Source: Nocardioides mesophilus (GTDB taxonomy: Bacteria > Actinomycetota > Actinomycetes > Propionibacteriales > Nocardioidaceae). Taken from it: 64,000 bases of DNA. The translations under genes and the position numbers were made by a program. Positions 37,680-48,321 of this stretch are shown piece by piece (positions within the stretch are counted from its first letter, which is position 1; every line of letters begins with the position of its first letter). The stretch is taken from NCBI RefSeq assembly GCF_014395785.1, contig NZ_CP060713.1:3128501-3192500 (forward strand), in the 5' to 3' direction. Under the pieces are notes generated by a model. It ran no database searches, was not told the DNA's origin, and saw only the letters and a program-made list of their open reading frames with translations.

Positions 37680-37689
37680 CCTGCAGCAG

Positions 37690-38688
37690 TCAGTACGTCG
37701 GTGTCCAGACGTCCTCGGGGTGGCCGTGGCGCCGGCCTCCCGCCCTGGACAGCGCCGGCACCACGGCGATCGGGACCTCGGCGTGGTGCAGCACGGCCCG
37801 TGCCGTGGAACCGACATGGAAGCCGCCGAGGTGACGAGGCGACGTGTGCCGCCCGACCACGGCCAGCTGGGCGACGTGGCTCGCGTCCACCACGGCGTCC
37901 GTGGGGGTCTCGGCCACCGCCTCCACGGTGATCTCGAGCTCGGGGTAGCGCTCCCGCCACGGCGTGACCAGCGCCTCGAGCTGCTCGTCGTAGCGGGTGC
38001 GGCACTCGGTGATGTCGTCCGGGGACCAGGCGTAGAGCGACGGGACGTCCCAGGCCGACACGACCACCAGGGCGACTCCGAGCCGGTCCGCGCGCGCGGC
38101 CGCGAACTCCAGCACCGCCTCGTCGGTCCCGACGCTGAGGGTGTCGCCCTTGGGCCGCCCGGGCGGCGGCAGCTCCGGCATCTCCACGCCGACCACGATC
38201 GGGGCGGTCCGCTTGACCAGCTGGACCCAGTGCTCGGGCACCACGACCGTCGGGACGGGGGACCGGCCGGCGACGGCCACCGAGGTGCTGGTCGCCGTCA
38301 GGCGGTGGGCCTTGCTGAGCGCGCGACGGCCGATGACCAGCAGGTCCGCGGTCGCCGCGGTGTCGAGCAGCAGCTGGGTGGCGGTTCCGGCGTCGACCAC
38401 GATCTTGGTCTCGGCGCGGCCGATCTCCAGGCCGCGCAGCAGGTGTTCGATGTCCCTCTGGGCCTGCGCCTCGATCCGCGCCGGCGAGGCGGCCTCGGGC
38501 CGGACGGAGAGGGTGTTCAGGGTGGGGTAGGCGGTGACCAGCGTGAGGCTGCCGCCGGGGTGGTCGGCCTCCCGCGCCGCCCAGCTGACGGCGCTGGTGC
38601 TCCGGCCGTCGGGGTCGACGCCGACGACCACCCGACTGGCCGCGGTCTCGGCCCGCTGCTCCTGCGGGGTCCTCGTTGACATGCTCAT
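37690..38688 (-). CDS. Tandem-domain universal stress protein
   Basis: A 332-residue protein with two UspA domains (about 18-150 and 163-318). Nucleotide-binding-like glycines are seen in VIGRRALSKAHRLTATSTSVAV and VVGRHTSPRHLGGFHVGSTAR. A DosR-like box lies 98 bp upstream of ATG 38688. The flavin-binding gene follows after 77 bp on the same strand. Confidence 0.9.
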   Translation of the reverse strand: MSMSTRTPQEQRAETAASRVVVGVDPDGRSTSAVSWAAREADHPGGSLTLVTAYPTLNTLSVRPEAASPARIEAQAQRDIEHLLRGLEIGRAETKIVVDAGTATQLLLDTAATADLLVIGRRALSKAHRLTATSTSVAVAGRSPVPTVVVPEHWVQLVKRTAPIVVGVEMPELPPPGRPKGDTLSVGTDEAVLEFAAARADRLGVALVVVSAWDVPSLYAWSPDDITECRTRYDEQLEALVTPWRERYPELEITVEAVAETPTDAVVDASHVAQLAVVGRHTSPRHLGGFHVGSTARAVLHHAEVPIAVVPALSRAGGRRHGHPEDVWTPTY

Positions 38689-38785
38689 GCTGGCTCCTCG
38701 TTCACGACCTGGTCACCACGCCTCCCCTGATCCGAGCCTGGTCCCGGAGGCGGCGAGGCCCCAGGGGCTCTGGTACCGGCGGGCC

Positions 38786-38799
38786 GGGGCGAAGGTCCC
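38786..38799. promoter_or_regulatory. DosR/DevR-like box
   Basis: GGGGCGAAGGTCCC fits the GGGNC-N4-GNCCC core fully. It lies 98 bp upstream of the Usp start at 38688 and 10 bp from the stop of the next Usp gene. Confidence 0.55.
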
Positions 38800-38808
38800 G
38801 CGGGGCTC

Positions 38809-41248
<2,440 letters not shown>

Positions 41249-41588
41249 CCCACGACACCCCACCCCGCCCAACCCCACCCCGCCGAGTCGGCGCATCTGC
41301 AGCGCTGGACCCCGTCGAGTCGGCGCATCTGCAGCGGTGACGGACGGTCGGTGATGAACAGTCCGCGCGCCCAGCCGCTTCGCCTCGGAGCATGGGCTGC
41401 AGATGCGCCGACTCGGTAGCTGGGTGGGCTGCAGATGCGCCGACTCGGCAGCTGGGTGGGCTGCAGATGCGCCGACTCGGCGGCGCTGTGATCGACTTCG
41501 GGGGATTGGCCCGGGTTCGGGACCTGGGTCCTGGACGGCGGGCCCTCGGACCTGCCCGGACGGGCCGGTCGAGGACTACTGTCGTGCC
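41249..41588. other. 340-bp intergenic region between devS and devR
   Basis: No coding frame is supported here. It contains a C-rich stretch (41249-41280), the five-copy inverted repeat cluster described separately, and about 110 bp before devR without a clear DosR-like box. The repeats could form large hairpins in RNA, so termination or attenuation between the two genes is possible. Confidence 0.7.
41284..41479. repeat. Five copies of a 20-bp element, two forward and three inverted, 32-bp spacing
   Basis: CGAGTCGGCGCATCTGCAGC occurs at 41284-41303 and 41316-41335. Its exact reverse complement occurs at 41396-41415, 41428-41447 and 41460-41479. Within each arm the start-to-start distance is exactly 32 bp with 12-bp spacers; the two arms face each other across 60 bp. 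The inverted copies sit in a 32-bp tandem unit whose spacers differ at one base. The 13-bp palindrome CGCCGAGTCGGCG is part of the first copy. Confidence 0.95.
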
Positions 41589-42248
41589 ATGACTGCCCCT
41601 GCAGAGACGCGCAAGATCCGGGTCTTCCTGCTCGACGACCACGAGATCGTGCGACGGGGGCTCAAGGAGCTGCTGGAGAACCACGGCGACATCGAGGTGG
41701 TCGGTGAGTCCGGCCTGGCCATGGAGGCGACCCGTCGGATCCCGGCGCTGCGTCCGGACGTGGCGGTGCTCGACGGTCGGCTGCCGGACGGTTCCGGGAT
41801 CGACGTCTGCCGGGAGATCCGCTCGCAGAACCCGGAGATCGCCGCACTGATCCTCACCTCGTTCGACGACGACGAGGCACTGTTCTCCGCGATCATGGCC
41901 GGCGCCGCCGGCTACGTCCTCAAGCAGGTCCGCGGCAACGACCTCGTCGACACCGTACGGCGGGTCGCGGCCGGCCAGTCCACGCTGGACCCGGCGGTCA
42001 CGGAGCAGGTGCTCGACCGGCTGCGCAAGGGCCCCGAGGAGGACCCGGTGCTGGCGCCGCTGACCGCGCAGGAGCGCCGGATCCTCGAGCTGATCGGGGA
42101 GGGGATGACGAACCGGCAGATCGCCGAGTCGATGTACCTCGCCGAGAAGACGGTGAAGAACTACGTCAGCGCGATGCTCGCCAAGCTCGGCTTCGAGCGC
42201 CGCACCCAGGCCGCGGTGTTCGCCGCGAAGCACCTCAACCAGGGCTGA
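41589..42248 (+). CDS. devR: DevR/DosR-like NarL-family response regulator
   Basis: A 219-residue regulator. The receiver domain has D16/D17 and phospho-acceptor D62 in VLDGRLPDGSG, with K112 in GYVLKQ. The LuxR-type helix-turn-helix spans about 150-210 (LTAQERRILELIGEGMTNRQIA and AEKTVKNYVSAMLAKLGFERR). Those recognition-helix residues, including the KNYVS stretch, match mycobacterial DosR closely. It is the likely binder of the palindromic boxes in this window. No strong ribosome site is seen before ATG 41589. Confidence 0.9.
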   Translation: MTAPAETRKIRVFLLDDHEIVRRGLKELLENHGDIEVVGESGLAMEATRRIPALRPDVAVLDGRLPDGSGIDVCREIRSQNPEIAALILTSFDDDEALFSAIMAGAAGYVLKQVRGNDLVDTVRRVAAGQSTLDPAVTEQVLDRLRKGPEEDPVLAPLTAQERRILELIGEGMTNRQIAESMYLAEKTVKNYVSAMLAKLGFERRTQAAVFAAKHLNQG

Positions 42249-42258
42249 CCAAAGTCCC
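42245..42258. promoter_or_regulatory. DosR/DevR-like box
   Basis: CTGACCAAAGTCCC keeps the right half and 11 of 14 DosR core positions. It starts within the devR stop region and lies 86 bp upstream of the Usp gene at 42344. Confidence 0.5.
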
Positions 42259-42343
42259 CCGGCAGGGCGACCTCGTTCCCTGACCCGGGGCGCCGCCCGG
42301 CACCAGGCTGAAGGGTGCAGGCGAGGCAGCGGGGAGGTCGGTG

Positions 42344-43306
42344 ATGGACCAGGCAGCCGGCACCCGACCGGGCCGGGCACGTCCTGTCGTGCTGGTCGGC
42401 GTGGACGGCACCGAGGACGGCGAGCGGGCGCTGCGGTACGCCGTCGCGGAGGCGCACCGGCGGGACGCCCGCCTGCGGATCGTGCACGCGCGCCAGCAGG
42501 TGGCACTCGTGGCACCACTGGCGCAGATGGTTCCGGAGCACCACGTGGCCGAGGTGGCACAGGGCATCGTCGAGCGTGCTGTGCAGACGGCCCGCGAGCT
42601 GGGCTACGCGGCACCGGACCTCGAGTGCCTGCAGGAGAGCGCGCCGGTCCACACCGCCCTTCTCGCGCACGCGCACGACGCGACCTGCGTGGTGCTCGGG
42701 CGACGCGGGTCCGCCGCCCGGCACCTGGCGACCGGCTCCACGACCTCGGCGGTGGCGGCTCTGTCGCCGGTCCCGACGATCGCCGTCCCTCCGGCGTGGC
42801 ACCAGGGTCCTCAGCACGGGCTGGTGGTGGTGGGCATCAACGGCGCCGGCGCCGAGGACGCCGACGGGGCCTGGACGGTGGTCCGGGCCGCGCTCGCGGA
42901 GGCCAGGTCGCGGCATGCGCGCCTCGACGTGGTGCATGCCTGGCGGCCCTTCAGCCAGTACGACGCCGTCCTGGACACGAAGGCCCTGGCCCGCACCTGG
43001 AGCCGGAGCGCCCAGGTGTCGCTGACCCGGTGGATGCACGACCACCAGCCGGGGCGTGACGTCGAATGGGTCGTGCAGCCGCGCTACCAGCGTCCGGCGG
43101 TCGCCCTGCACGAGGTGTCTCGGATCGCGGACCTGCTCGTGCTGGGCCGGCACGGACGCACCGGTCTGCTGGCTCTCTCGCCCGGATCGGTCACGCGCAC
43201 GTTGCTGCGGGTCAGCGAGTGCCCGGTGATGGTCGTGCCGCTGCCGTCCACGGCGGGGTCGGACGGTGCGGACGCGGACCCTGCCGCGTCCGTCGTACAT
43301 GCGTGA
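42344..43306 (+). CDS. Tandem-domain universal stress protein
   Basis: A 320-residue protein with two UspA domains (about 14-147 and 158-300). Binding-loop patterns VLGRRGSAARHLATGSTTSAV and VLGRHGRTGLLALSPGSVTRTLL are both kept, so it probably binds ATP. GGGAGG lies 6 bp before ATG 42344. It follows devR, as Rv3134c neighbours devR in Mycobacterium (there upstream). The flavodoxin gene follows after 12 bp. Confidence 0.92.
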   Translation: MDQAAGTRPGRARPVVLVGVDGTEDGERALRYAVAEAHRRDARLRIVHARQQVALVAPLAQMVPEHHVAEVAQGIVERAVQTARELGYAAPDLECLQESAPVHTALLAHAHDATCVVLGRRGSAARHLATGSTTSAVAALSPVPTIAVPPAWHQGPQHGLVVVGINGAGAEDADGAWTVVRAALAEARSRHARLDVVHAWRPFSQYDAVLDTKALARTWSRSAQVSLTRWMHDHQPGRDVEWVVQPRYQRPAVALHEVSRIADLLVLGRHGRTGLLALSPGSVTRTLLRVSECPVMVVPLPSTAGSDGADADPAASVVHA

Positions 43307-43318
43307 GGAGAGGAAGTC

Positions 43319-43849
43319 ATGAGGGCCTGGGTCGTCTACGAGTCGATGTTCGGCAACACCGAGGAGGTCGCGCGGGCGGTGGCCGAGGGGCTGAGCACGC
43401 GGGCCAACGTCGAGCTGTACGACATGGCGCGGGCGCCGGCCGAGATCAACGGCCTGCTCGACCTGATCGTGGTCGGGGCGCCCACCCACGCGTTCTCCTT
43501 GAGCCGGCCGTCGACCCGGGCGTCGGCGATCGAGCAGGGCGCGACCCACGGCGCCGCGGAGCGCGGGGTGCGCGAGTGGCTCGAGCACCTGCACGACGGG
43601 CCGCACTCGGAGCTGGTCGCGGCGTTCGACACCCGCGTCGACAAGATCCGGCACCTGCCCGGCTCGGCCGCCCACAAGGCAGAGCGGCTGGCGCGCCACC
43701 ACGGCTACTCCCCGGCGGGGAGGATGAGCTTCTACGTCTCCGACGCCCCGGGTCCGCTGCTCCCCGGCGAGCTGGACCGCGCGCGTGAATGGGGCAGGCA
43801 CCTGGCCGAGGACATGGCGGCGCGGGCCGCGGGGCGCGTGGTCAGGTGA
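43319..43849 (+). CDS. Flavodoxin-domain protein
   Basis: A 176-residue FMN-binding protein. YESMFGNTEEVA at residues 7-18 is the phosphate-binding loop, and VVGAPTHAFSLSRP follows at about 51-64. GAGGAGAGGAAG lies before ATG 43319. Probably a low-potential electron carrier or oxidoreductase; partner unknown. Co-transcribed with the preceding Usp gene. Confidence 0.88.
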   Translation: MRAWVVYESMFGNTEEVARAVAEGLSTRANVELYDMARAPAEINGLLDLIVVGAPTHAFSLSRPSTRASAIEQGATHGAAERGVREWLEHLHDGPHSELVAAFDTRVDKIRHLPGSAAHKAERLARHHGYSPAGRMSFYVSDAPGPLLPGELDRAREWGRHLAEDMAARAAGRVVR

Positions 43850-43885
43850 CCCCGGCCCAGCGTGCCGGGACCCGGACGGGACCGG

Positions 43886-44671
43886 TCAGGACCGGCCGTC
43901 CTCGGCGACGAGTCGCTCGGTCAGCTGCTGGGCGGCACCGGCGATGTAGCGGCCGGCCATGTCGAGGCGGTCACCGAGCCGCCCCTTGGGTCCGGTGATG
44001 TTGATGGCGGCGACGATGCGGCCGTTGAAGTCGCGCACCGGGGCGGAGCAGCCGACCACGCCGTGCTCGAACTCCTCGTCGACCGTGGCGTAGCCGTTCG
44101 CGCGGATCCGTGTCAGCTCCTCGAGAAGCTCCTCGGGCGTCGTCACCTTGGGGTGCGCGCCCGCGACCGCGAGCTGCGCCGGGGTGAACCAGGCGCGGAT
44201 CGCCGGCTCCTCCCAGTCCGAGACCAGCACCCTTCCTGCTGAGGTCGCCGCCGCCGGCACCGTGACGCCCTCCCAGCCGACGCCGCGGAATGCGTGCGCC
44301 GGAGCCTCGCTGGCGACCGTGAGGAGGTCGTTGCCGCGCAGCACGCACAGCACCGTGGTCTCCTGCACCTTCGAGACCACCGCGCGCAGGTACGGCGTCG
44401 CCACGGTCACCAGCCGGGACTCGAACGTCCGGGCTGCGAGCGCGTAGATCCGCCAACCCAGCCGGTAGCCGAGCGTCTCGGGGTCGCGCTCCACCAGCCC
44501 TTCCTTGGCCAGCGCAGCCAGCGCCCGGGAGACCTGGGACTTCTCGCGTCCCACCAGGTCGGCCACCCGCGAGACACCCAGTGCTCCGTTGAAGCCGCCC
44601 GCGTGCTGGGCGAGGGCGTCGAGGATGTCCAGGTCGCGTCGGAGACCAGCCGGGACGGTCGCAGGCGGCAT
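43886..44671 (-). CDS. IclR-family transcriptional regulator
   Basis: A 261-residue regulator: winged helix (about 12-72, VSRVADLVGREKSQVSRALAAL) and an IclR effector domain with GATSAGRVL-like AATSAGRVLVSD, VDEEFEHGVVGCSAPVRD and AAINITGP. It diverges from the ten-gene uptake and oxidation operon and probably controls it through two palindromes in the 207-bp gap. Its ligand is presumably the transported compound or an intermediate. Confidence 0.92.
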   Translation of the reverse strand: MPPATVPAGLRRDLDILDALAQHAGGFNGALGVSRVADLVGREKSQVSRALAALAKEGLVERDPETLGYRLGWRIYALAARTFESRLVTVATPYLRAVVSKVQETTVLCVLRGNDLLTVASEAPAHAFRGVGWEGVTVPAAATSAGRVLVSDWEEPAIRAWFTPAQLAVAGAHPKVTTPEELLEELTRIRANGYATVDEEFEHGVVGCSAPVRDFNGRIVAAINITGPKGRLGDRLDMAGRYIAGAAQQLTERLVAEDGRS

Positions 44672-44706
44672 GCGGCACCTCGTTCAGGGACGTTTCTCAC
44701 GTAGAG

Positions 44707-44726
44707 TGCAACAGGGAACTGTTGCA
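44707..44726. promoter_or_regulatory. Operator candidate 1 (palindrome)
   Basis: TGCAACAGGGAACTGTTGCA has perfect 8-bp arms around a 4-bp centre. It lies 36 bp upstream of the IclR-type gene start, in the divergent gap, in unusually AT-rich sequence. Confidence 0.75.
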
Positions 44727-44729
44727 ATT

Positions 44730-44749
44730 TGAGCAACATGTATTGCTCA
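44730..44749. promoter_or_regulatory. Operator candidate 2 (palindrome)
   Basis: TGAGCAACATGTATTGCTCA has perfect 7-bp arms around a 6-bp centre. Its centre is 23 bp (about two helical turns) from the centre of candidate 1. Both share a GCAA/TTGC core, so one protein could bind both. Confidence 0.75.
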
Positions 44750-44878
44750 CAATGTAGCGCAGTTCTACGGTCGCTGTAATCCACGTCACAGACGAACCCG
44801 CCCTCGAGCGACAGGACGGACACCCGGCGAGACGGCGGATGACGGACCGCAGGACGGCACGGGGGAAGGAGGAGCGGG

Positions 44879-45526
44879 ATGAGCTTCCGGGAGTACCTCG
44901 AGTTCAACTGGGACGACCTGCTGTCGCTGGCGTGGGCCCACCTCGTGGTGGTGGTCGTGGCGCTGGCGATCGCCTCGGTCATCGGCGTCGCGGTGGGGGT
45001 GCTCACCTGGCAGAGCCCACGCTGGTCGGGGCTGGCGATCGCCACGGCCGGCGGTCTGCTCACCATCCCCTCGCTGGCGCTGCTGGCGCTGCTGATCCCC
45101 GTCTTCGGGCTCGGCTGGGTGCCCTCGGTGGTCGCGCTGGTGCTCTACTCGCTGTTGCCGATCGTGCGCAACACCGTCGCCGGGCTCCGCGGGGTGGACA
45201 GCGCGATCCTGGAGGCCGCCGCTGGGATGGGCCTGTCGCGGACCACCGCGATGTGGCGGATCCAGATGCCGATGGCGTGGCCGGTCATCATCACCGGCAT
45301 CCGGGTCTCCGCTCAGATGCTCTTCGCGATCGCCACCATCGCCGCCTACGTCGCGGGACCGGGGTTGGGCAACGAGATCTTCGCCGGGCTCTCCCGGCTC
45401 GGCGCGACGAACTCGCTCAACATGGCGGTTGCCGGGACGCTCGGTGTCGTCCTGCTCGCCCTGGCCTTCGACGCCGTGTTCATCCTCATCCGCCGCTTCA
45501 CCACCTCGAGGGGTCTCCGTGCCTGA
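44879..45526 (+). CDS. ABC transporter permease, ProW/OpuCB type
   Basis: A 215-residue inner-membrane permease with five to six helices. The EAA-like loop EAAAGMGLSRTTAMWRIQMP is the ATPase-contact site. Family members transport glycine betaine, choline, carnitine or proline betaine. GGAAGGAGG lies just before ATG 44879. First gene of the operon; it overlaps the ATPase gene by 8 bp. Confidence 0.9.
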   Translation: MSFREYLEFNWDDLLSLAWAHLVVVVVALAIASVIGVAVGVLTWQSPRWSGLAIATAGGLLTIPSLALLALLIPVFGLGWVPSVVALVLYSLLPIVRNTVAGLRGVDSAILEAAAGMGLSRTTAMWRIQMPMAWPVIITGIRVSAQMLFAIATIAAYVAGPGLGNEIFAGLSRLGATNSLNMAVAGTLGVVLLALAFDAVFILIRRFTTSRGLRA

Positions 45527-46580
45527 CCACACCCCGTCCACCGACCTGGCGACCGGGCGACCCGCCGGCGCCGCGGCCCGCGCCTCGCACGGCGTCAGCA
45601 TCCAGCTCGTCGAGCTGACCAAGCAGTACCCCGGCCAGCCCGCACCCGCGGTCGAGCGGGTCTCCATGGACATCGCGCCCGGTGAGATGGTGATGTTCCT
45701 CGGGCCGTCCGGCTGCGGCAAGACCACCACGATGAAGATGATCAACCGGCTGATCGAGCCGACCAGCGGCCAGATCCTCATCGACGGACAGGACGTGCTG
45801 AAGCTCGACCCCAACGAGCTGCGGCGCAGCATCGGGTACGTCATCCAGCAGATCGGGCTGTTCCCGCACATGACCATCGGCGAGAACATCGAGCTGGTGC
45901 CTCGGCTGCTGGGCTGGTCCAAGACCCGGACCCGCGAGCGCGTCGCGGAGCTTCTCGACCTCGTCGGGCTCGATCCATCCGTCTACCGGGAGCGTTACCC
46001 CCGGCAGCTCTCCGGTGGCCAGCAGCAGCGGGTGGGGGTGGCCCGGGCCCTCGCCGCGGACCCCCCGGTGATGCTGATGGACGAGCCGTTCGGCGCCACC
46101 GACCCGATCACCCGCGAGCACCTGCAGAACGAGTTCCTGCGGCTGCAGAAGGAGATCCGCAAGACCATCATCTTCGTCACCCACGACTTCGACGAGGCGG
46201 TCCGGCTCGGCGACCGGATCGCGGTGCTCCGGGACCGGTCGGCGATCGCGCAGTTCGACACTCCCGAGCGGATCCTGTCAGCGCCTGCCGACGACTACGT
46301 GGCCAGCTTCGTCGGCTCCGCGGCCGCGATCCGGCGCATGGGTCTGACCACGGTCGCGGACGCGCTGCGACTGGTGAGCCTGGACCCGTCCGGTCCGGCG
46401 GCGGACGCCACGGTCGACGTCTCCGCGAGCATCCGGGACGCCATCGACGCCATGCTGCGCAGCGGCAGCAGCCACGTCGACGTACGCGACGACAGCGGCT
46501 CGGTGATCGGCAGTCTCGGGTTCGACAGGGTCTGCGAGCTGTGGGCGCGGGCCGGGCAGGGAGGCAGTCATGTCGCTTGA
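45519..46580 (+). CDS. ABC transporter ATP-binding protein, ProV/OpuCA type
   Basis: A 353-residue ATPase. Walker A is GPSGCGKTT, the signature LSGGQQQRVGVARAL, Walker B VMLMDEPFGATD, and the H-loop THDFDEA. A C-terminal part (about 265-350) resembles one CBS module, which in OpuA-type systems senses ionic strength. GTG 45519 with AGGGG upstream gives an 8-bp overlap with the permease gene. Confidence 0.92.
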   Translation: MPDHTPSTDLATGRPAGAAARASHGVSIQLVELTKQYPGQPAPAVERVSMDIAPGEMVMFLGPSGCGKTTTMKMINRLIEPTSGQILIDGQDVLKLDPNELRRSIGYVIQQIGLFPHMTIGENIELVPRLLGWSKTRTRERVAELLDLVGLDPSVYRERYPRQLSGGQQQRVGVARALAADPPVMLMDEPFGATDPITREHLQNEFLRLQKEIRKTIIFVTHDFDEAVRLGDRIAVLRDRSAIAQFDTPERILSAPADDYVASFVGSAAAIRRMGLTTVADALRLVSLDPSGPAADATVDVSASIRDAIDAMLRSGSSHVDVRDDSGSVIGSLGFDRVCELWARAGQGGSHVA

Positions 46581-47349
46581 CGCCCTCGACACCGCCTACG
46601 AGGTCCGACCGGCCGAGCGCTGGTCGCGACGGGCGCTGCTGAACCACCTGATGACGCCGGCGCTGCTGGTCGGGGTCGTGCTCGGACTCTACGGCTGGGT
46701 GCAGGCCCAGGACCTGGACAGCATCGAGACGCGGGTGCTCAACCGGCCGGCGATCATCGACGCGACGCTGCAGCACCTGCAGCTGACCGCGATCGCCTCG
46801 GTGCTGGTGATCCTGATCGCGATCCCGCTGGGCATCCTGCTGACCCGGCGGGGGATGCAGTGGCTCACCCCGTTCGCGCTGGGGCTGGCCAACATCGGGC
46901 AGGCGGCCCCGGCCCTCGGGGTGCTGGTCATCCTGGCGATGCTGTTCTCGGTCGGGGAGCGGATCGCCATCGCCGCCCTGGTCGTGAGTGCCGTGCTTCC
47001 CGTGCTGCGCAACACGATCGTCGGCATCCAGCAGGTCGACCGCAACCTGGTCGAGGCGGCCCGCGGCATGGGGCTGACCCCCGGGCAGGTGCTCCGCAAG
47101 ATCGAGATCCCGCTGGCGGTGCCGGTCATGCTGGCCGGACTGCGCACCACCATCATCATCTGCGTCGGGGTGGCCACGGTGGCTACCTTCATCAACGCCG
47201 GAGGACTCGGGGACATCATCGTCGCCGGCATCAAGACCGTCCGCACGCCCATCCTCGTGACCGGGGCGGTCCTCACGGCCGTCATCGCGTTCAGCCTGGA
47301 CTGGTTGGCCGGCATGCTCGAGAACTTCCTTCGCCCGCACGGGCTCTGA
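46570..47349 (+). CDS. ABC transporter permease, ProW/OpuCD type
   Basis: A 259-residue second permease with an N-terminal helix (about 30-46) and the typical five-helix core. EAARGMGLTPGQVLRKIEIP is the coupling loop. Two different permeases plus an ATPase and a lipoprotein is the OpuC layout. It overlaps the ATPase gene by 11 bp. Confidence 0.9.
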   Translation: MSLDALDTAYEVRPAERWSRRALLNHLMTPALLVGVVLGLYGWVQAQDLDSIETRVLNRPAIIDATLQHLQLTAIASVLVILIAIPLGILLTRRGMQWLTPFALGLANIGQAAPALGVLVILAMLFSVGERIAIAALVVSAVLPVLRNTIVGIQQVDRNLVEAARGMGLTPGQVLRKIEIPLAVPVMLAGLRTTIIICVGVATVATFINAGGLGDIIVAGIKTVRTPILVTGAVLTAVIAFSLDWLAGMLENFLRPHGL

Positions 47350-47388
47350 TCCACCTCCCTCACATCCTGCTCACGACTGGAGACACCC

Positions 47389-48321
47389 ATGAAGCACGCC
47401 AAGCTGCTGCCCCTTGCCCTCACCGCGCTGATGGCGACCTCGCTCGCCGGATGCGGCGGAGACTCCGGAGGCGGGGAGGGTTCGCTGTCCGGTGCGTCGT
47501 ACGTCGTCGGCGCGAAGGACTTCAGCGAGCAGGACATCCTCGCGAACATGACCGCGATGCTGCTGGAGAAGAACGGCGCCGACGCGGAAGCCAAGCGGAT
47601 CACCGGCTCGGTGAACACCCGCACCGCCCTGGAGTCCGGCGACCTGGACATGTACTGGGAGTACACCGGCACCGCGTGGATCACCTACCTCAAGGAGACC
47701 AAGCCGATCGGTGACCCCGAGGAGCAGTTCGACGCGGTCAAGAAGGCTGACGCGGAGAAGAACGACATCGCCTGGCTGGACCACGCGGAGTTCAACAACA
47801 CCTACGCCCTGGCGGTCCGCTCCGAGTACGCCGACGAGAAGGGTCTCGCCACGCTGTCCGACCTGGCCGCCCTGGCCGCCAGCGACCCGGGGGAGGCGAC
47901 CATCTGCGTGGAGAGCGAGTTCGCCGCCCGTGACGACGGCCTGAGTGGCCTGCTCGACGCCTACGGGATGGACGTCCCCGACGACCAGGTCAAGACCCTG
48001 GACACCGGGGTGATCTACACCGAGACCGACAAGGGCGACACCTGCAACTTCGGCGAGGTGTTCGCCACGGACGGCCGGATCGCCAACCTGGACCTGACCG
48101 TGCTCGAGGACGACAAGAAGTTCTTCCCCGTCTACCAGGGTGCGCCCACGATGAAGCAGGCGACGCTCGACGAGCACCCCGAGATCGCCGACATCCTGGC
48201 GCCGCTCACCGCCAAGCTCGACACCGAGACCATGCAGAAGCTCAACGCCGAGGTCGACGTGGACGGTCTGGACGCGGAGGACGTCGCCCAGAAGTGGCTC
48301 GAGGACGAGGGCCTGCTGTGA
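47389..48321 (+). CDS. Substrate-binding lipoprotein, OpuCC/ProX type
   Basis: A 310-residue exported lipoprotein (lipobox LAGC, mature from about Cys22). GAKDFSEQDILANM, TGSVNTRTALESGDLDMYWEYTGTAW and VFATDGRIANLDLTVLEDDK match quaternary-amine binding proteins. The aromatic cage residues WEYTGT are kept, but the ligand cannot be fixed from sequence alone. Confidence 0.92.
   Translation: MKHAKLLPLALTALMATSLAGCGGDSGGGEGSLSGASYVVGAKDFSEQDILANMTAMLLEKNGADAEAKRITGSVNTRTALESGDLDMYWEYTGTAWITYLKETKPIGDPEEQFDAVKKADAEKNDIAWLDHAEFNNTYALAVRSEYADEKGLATLSDLAALAASDPGEATICVESEFAARDDGLSGLLDAYGMDVPDDQVKTLDTGVIYTETDKGDTCNFGEVFATDGRIANLDLTVLEDDKKFFPVYQGAPTMKQATLDEHPEIADILAPLTAKLDTETMQKLNAEVDVDGLDAEDVAQKWLEDEGLL

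Noticed and set aside
41284-41479. CRISPR array
   Set aside because: Repeats are 20 bp, spacers only 12 bp and similar to each other, and the copies lie in two opposite orientations; no cas genes are present.
43872-43903. Hairpin after the flavodoxin gene as a terminator
   Set aside because: The pairing is interrupted and part of it lies inside the end of the IclR-type gene, so support is weak.
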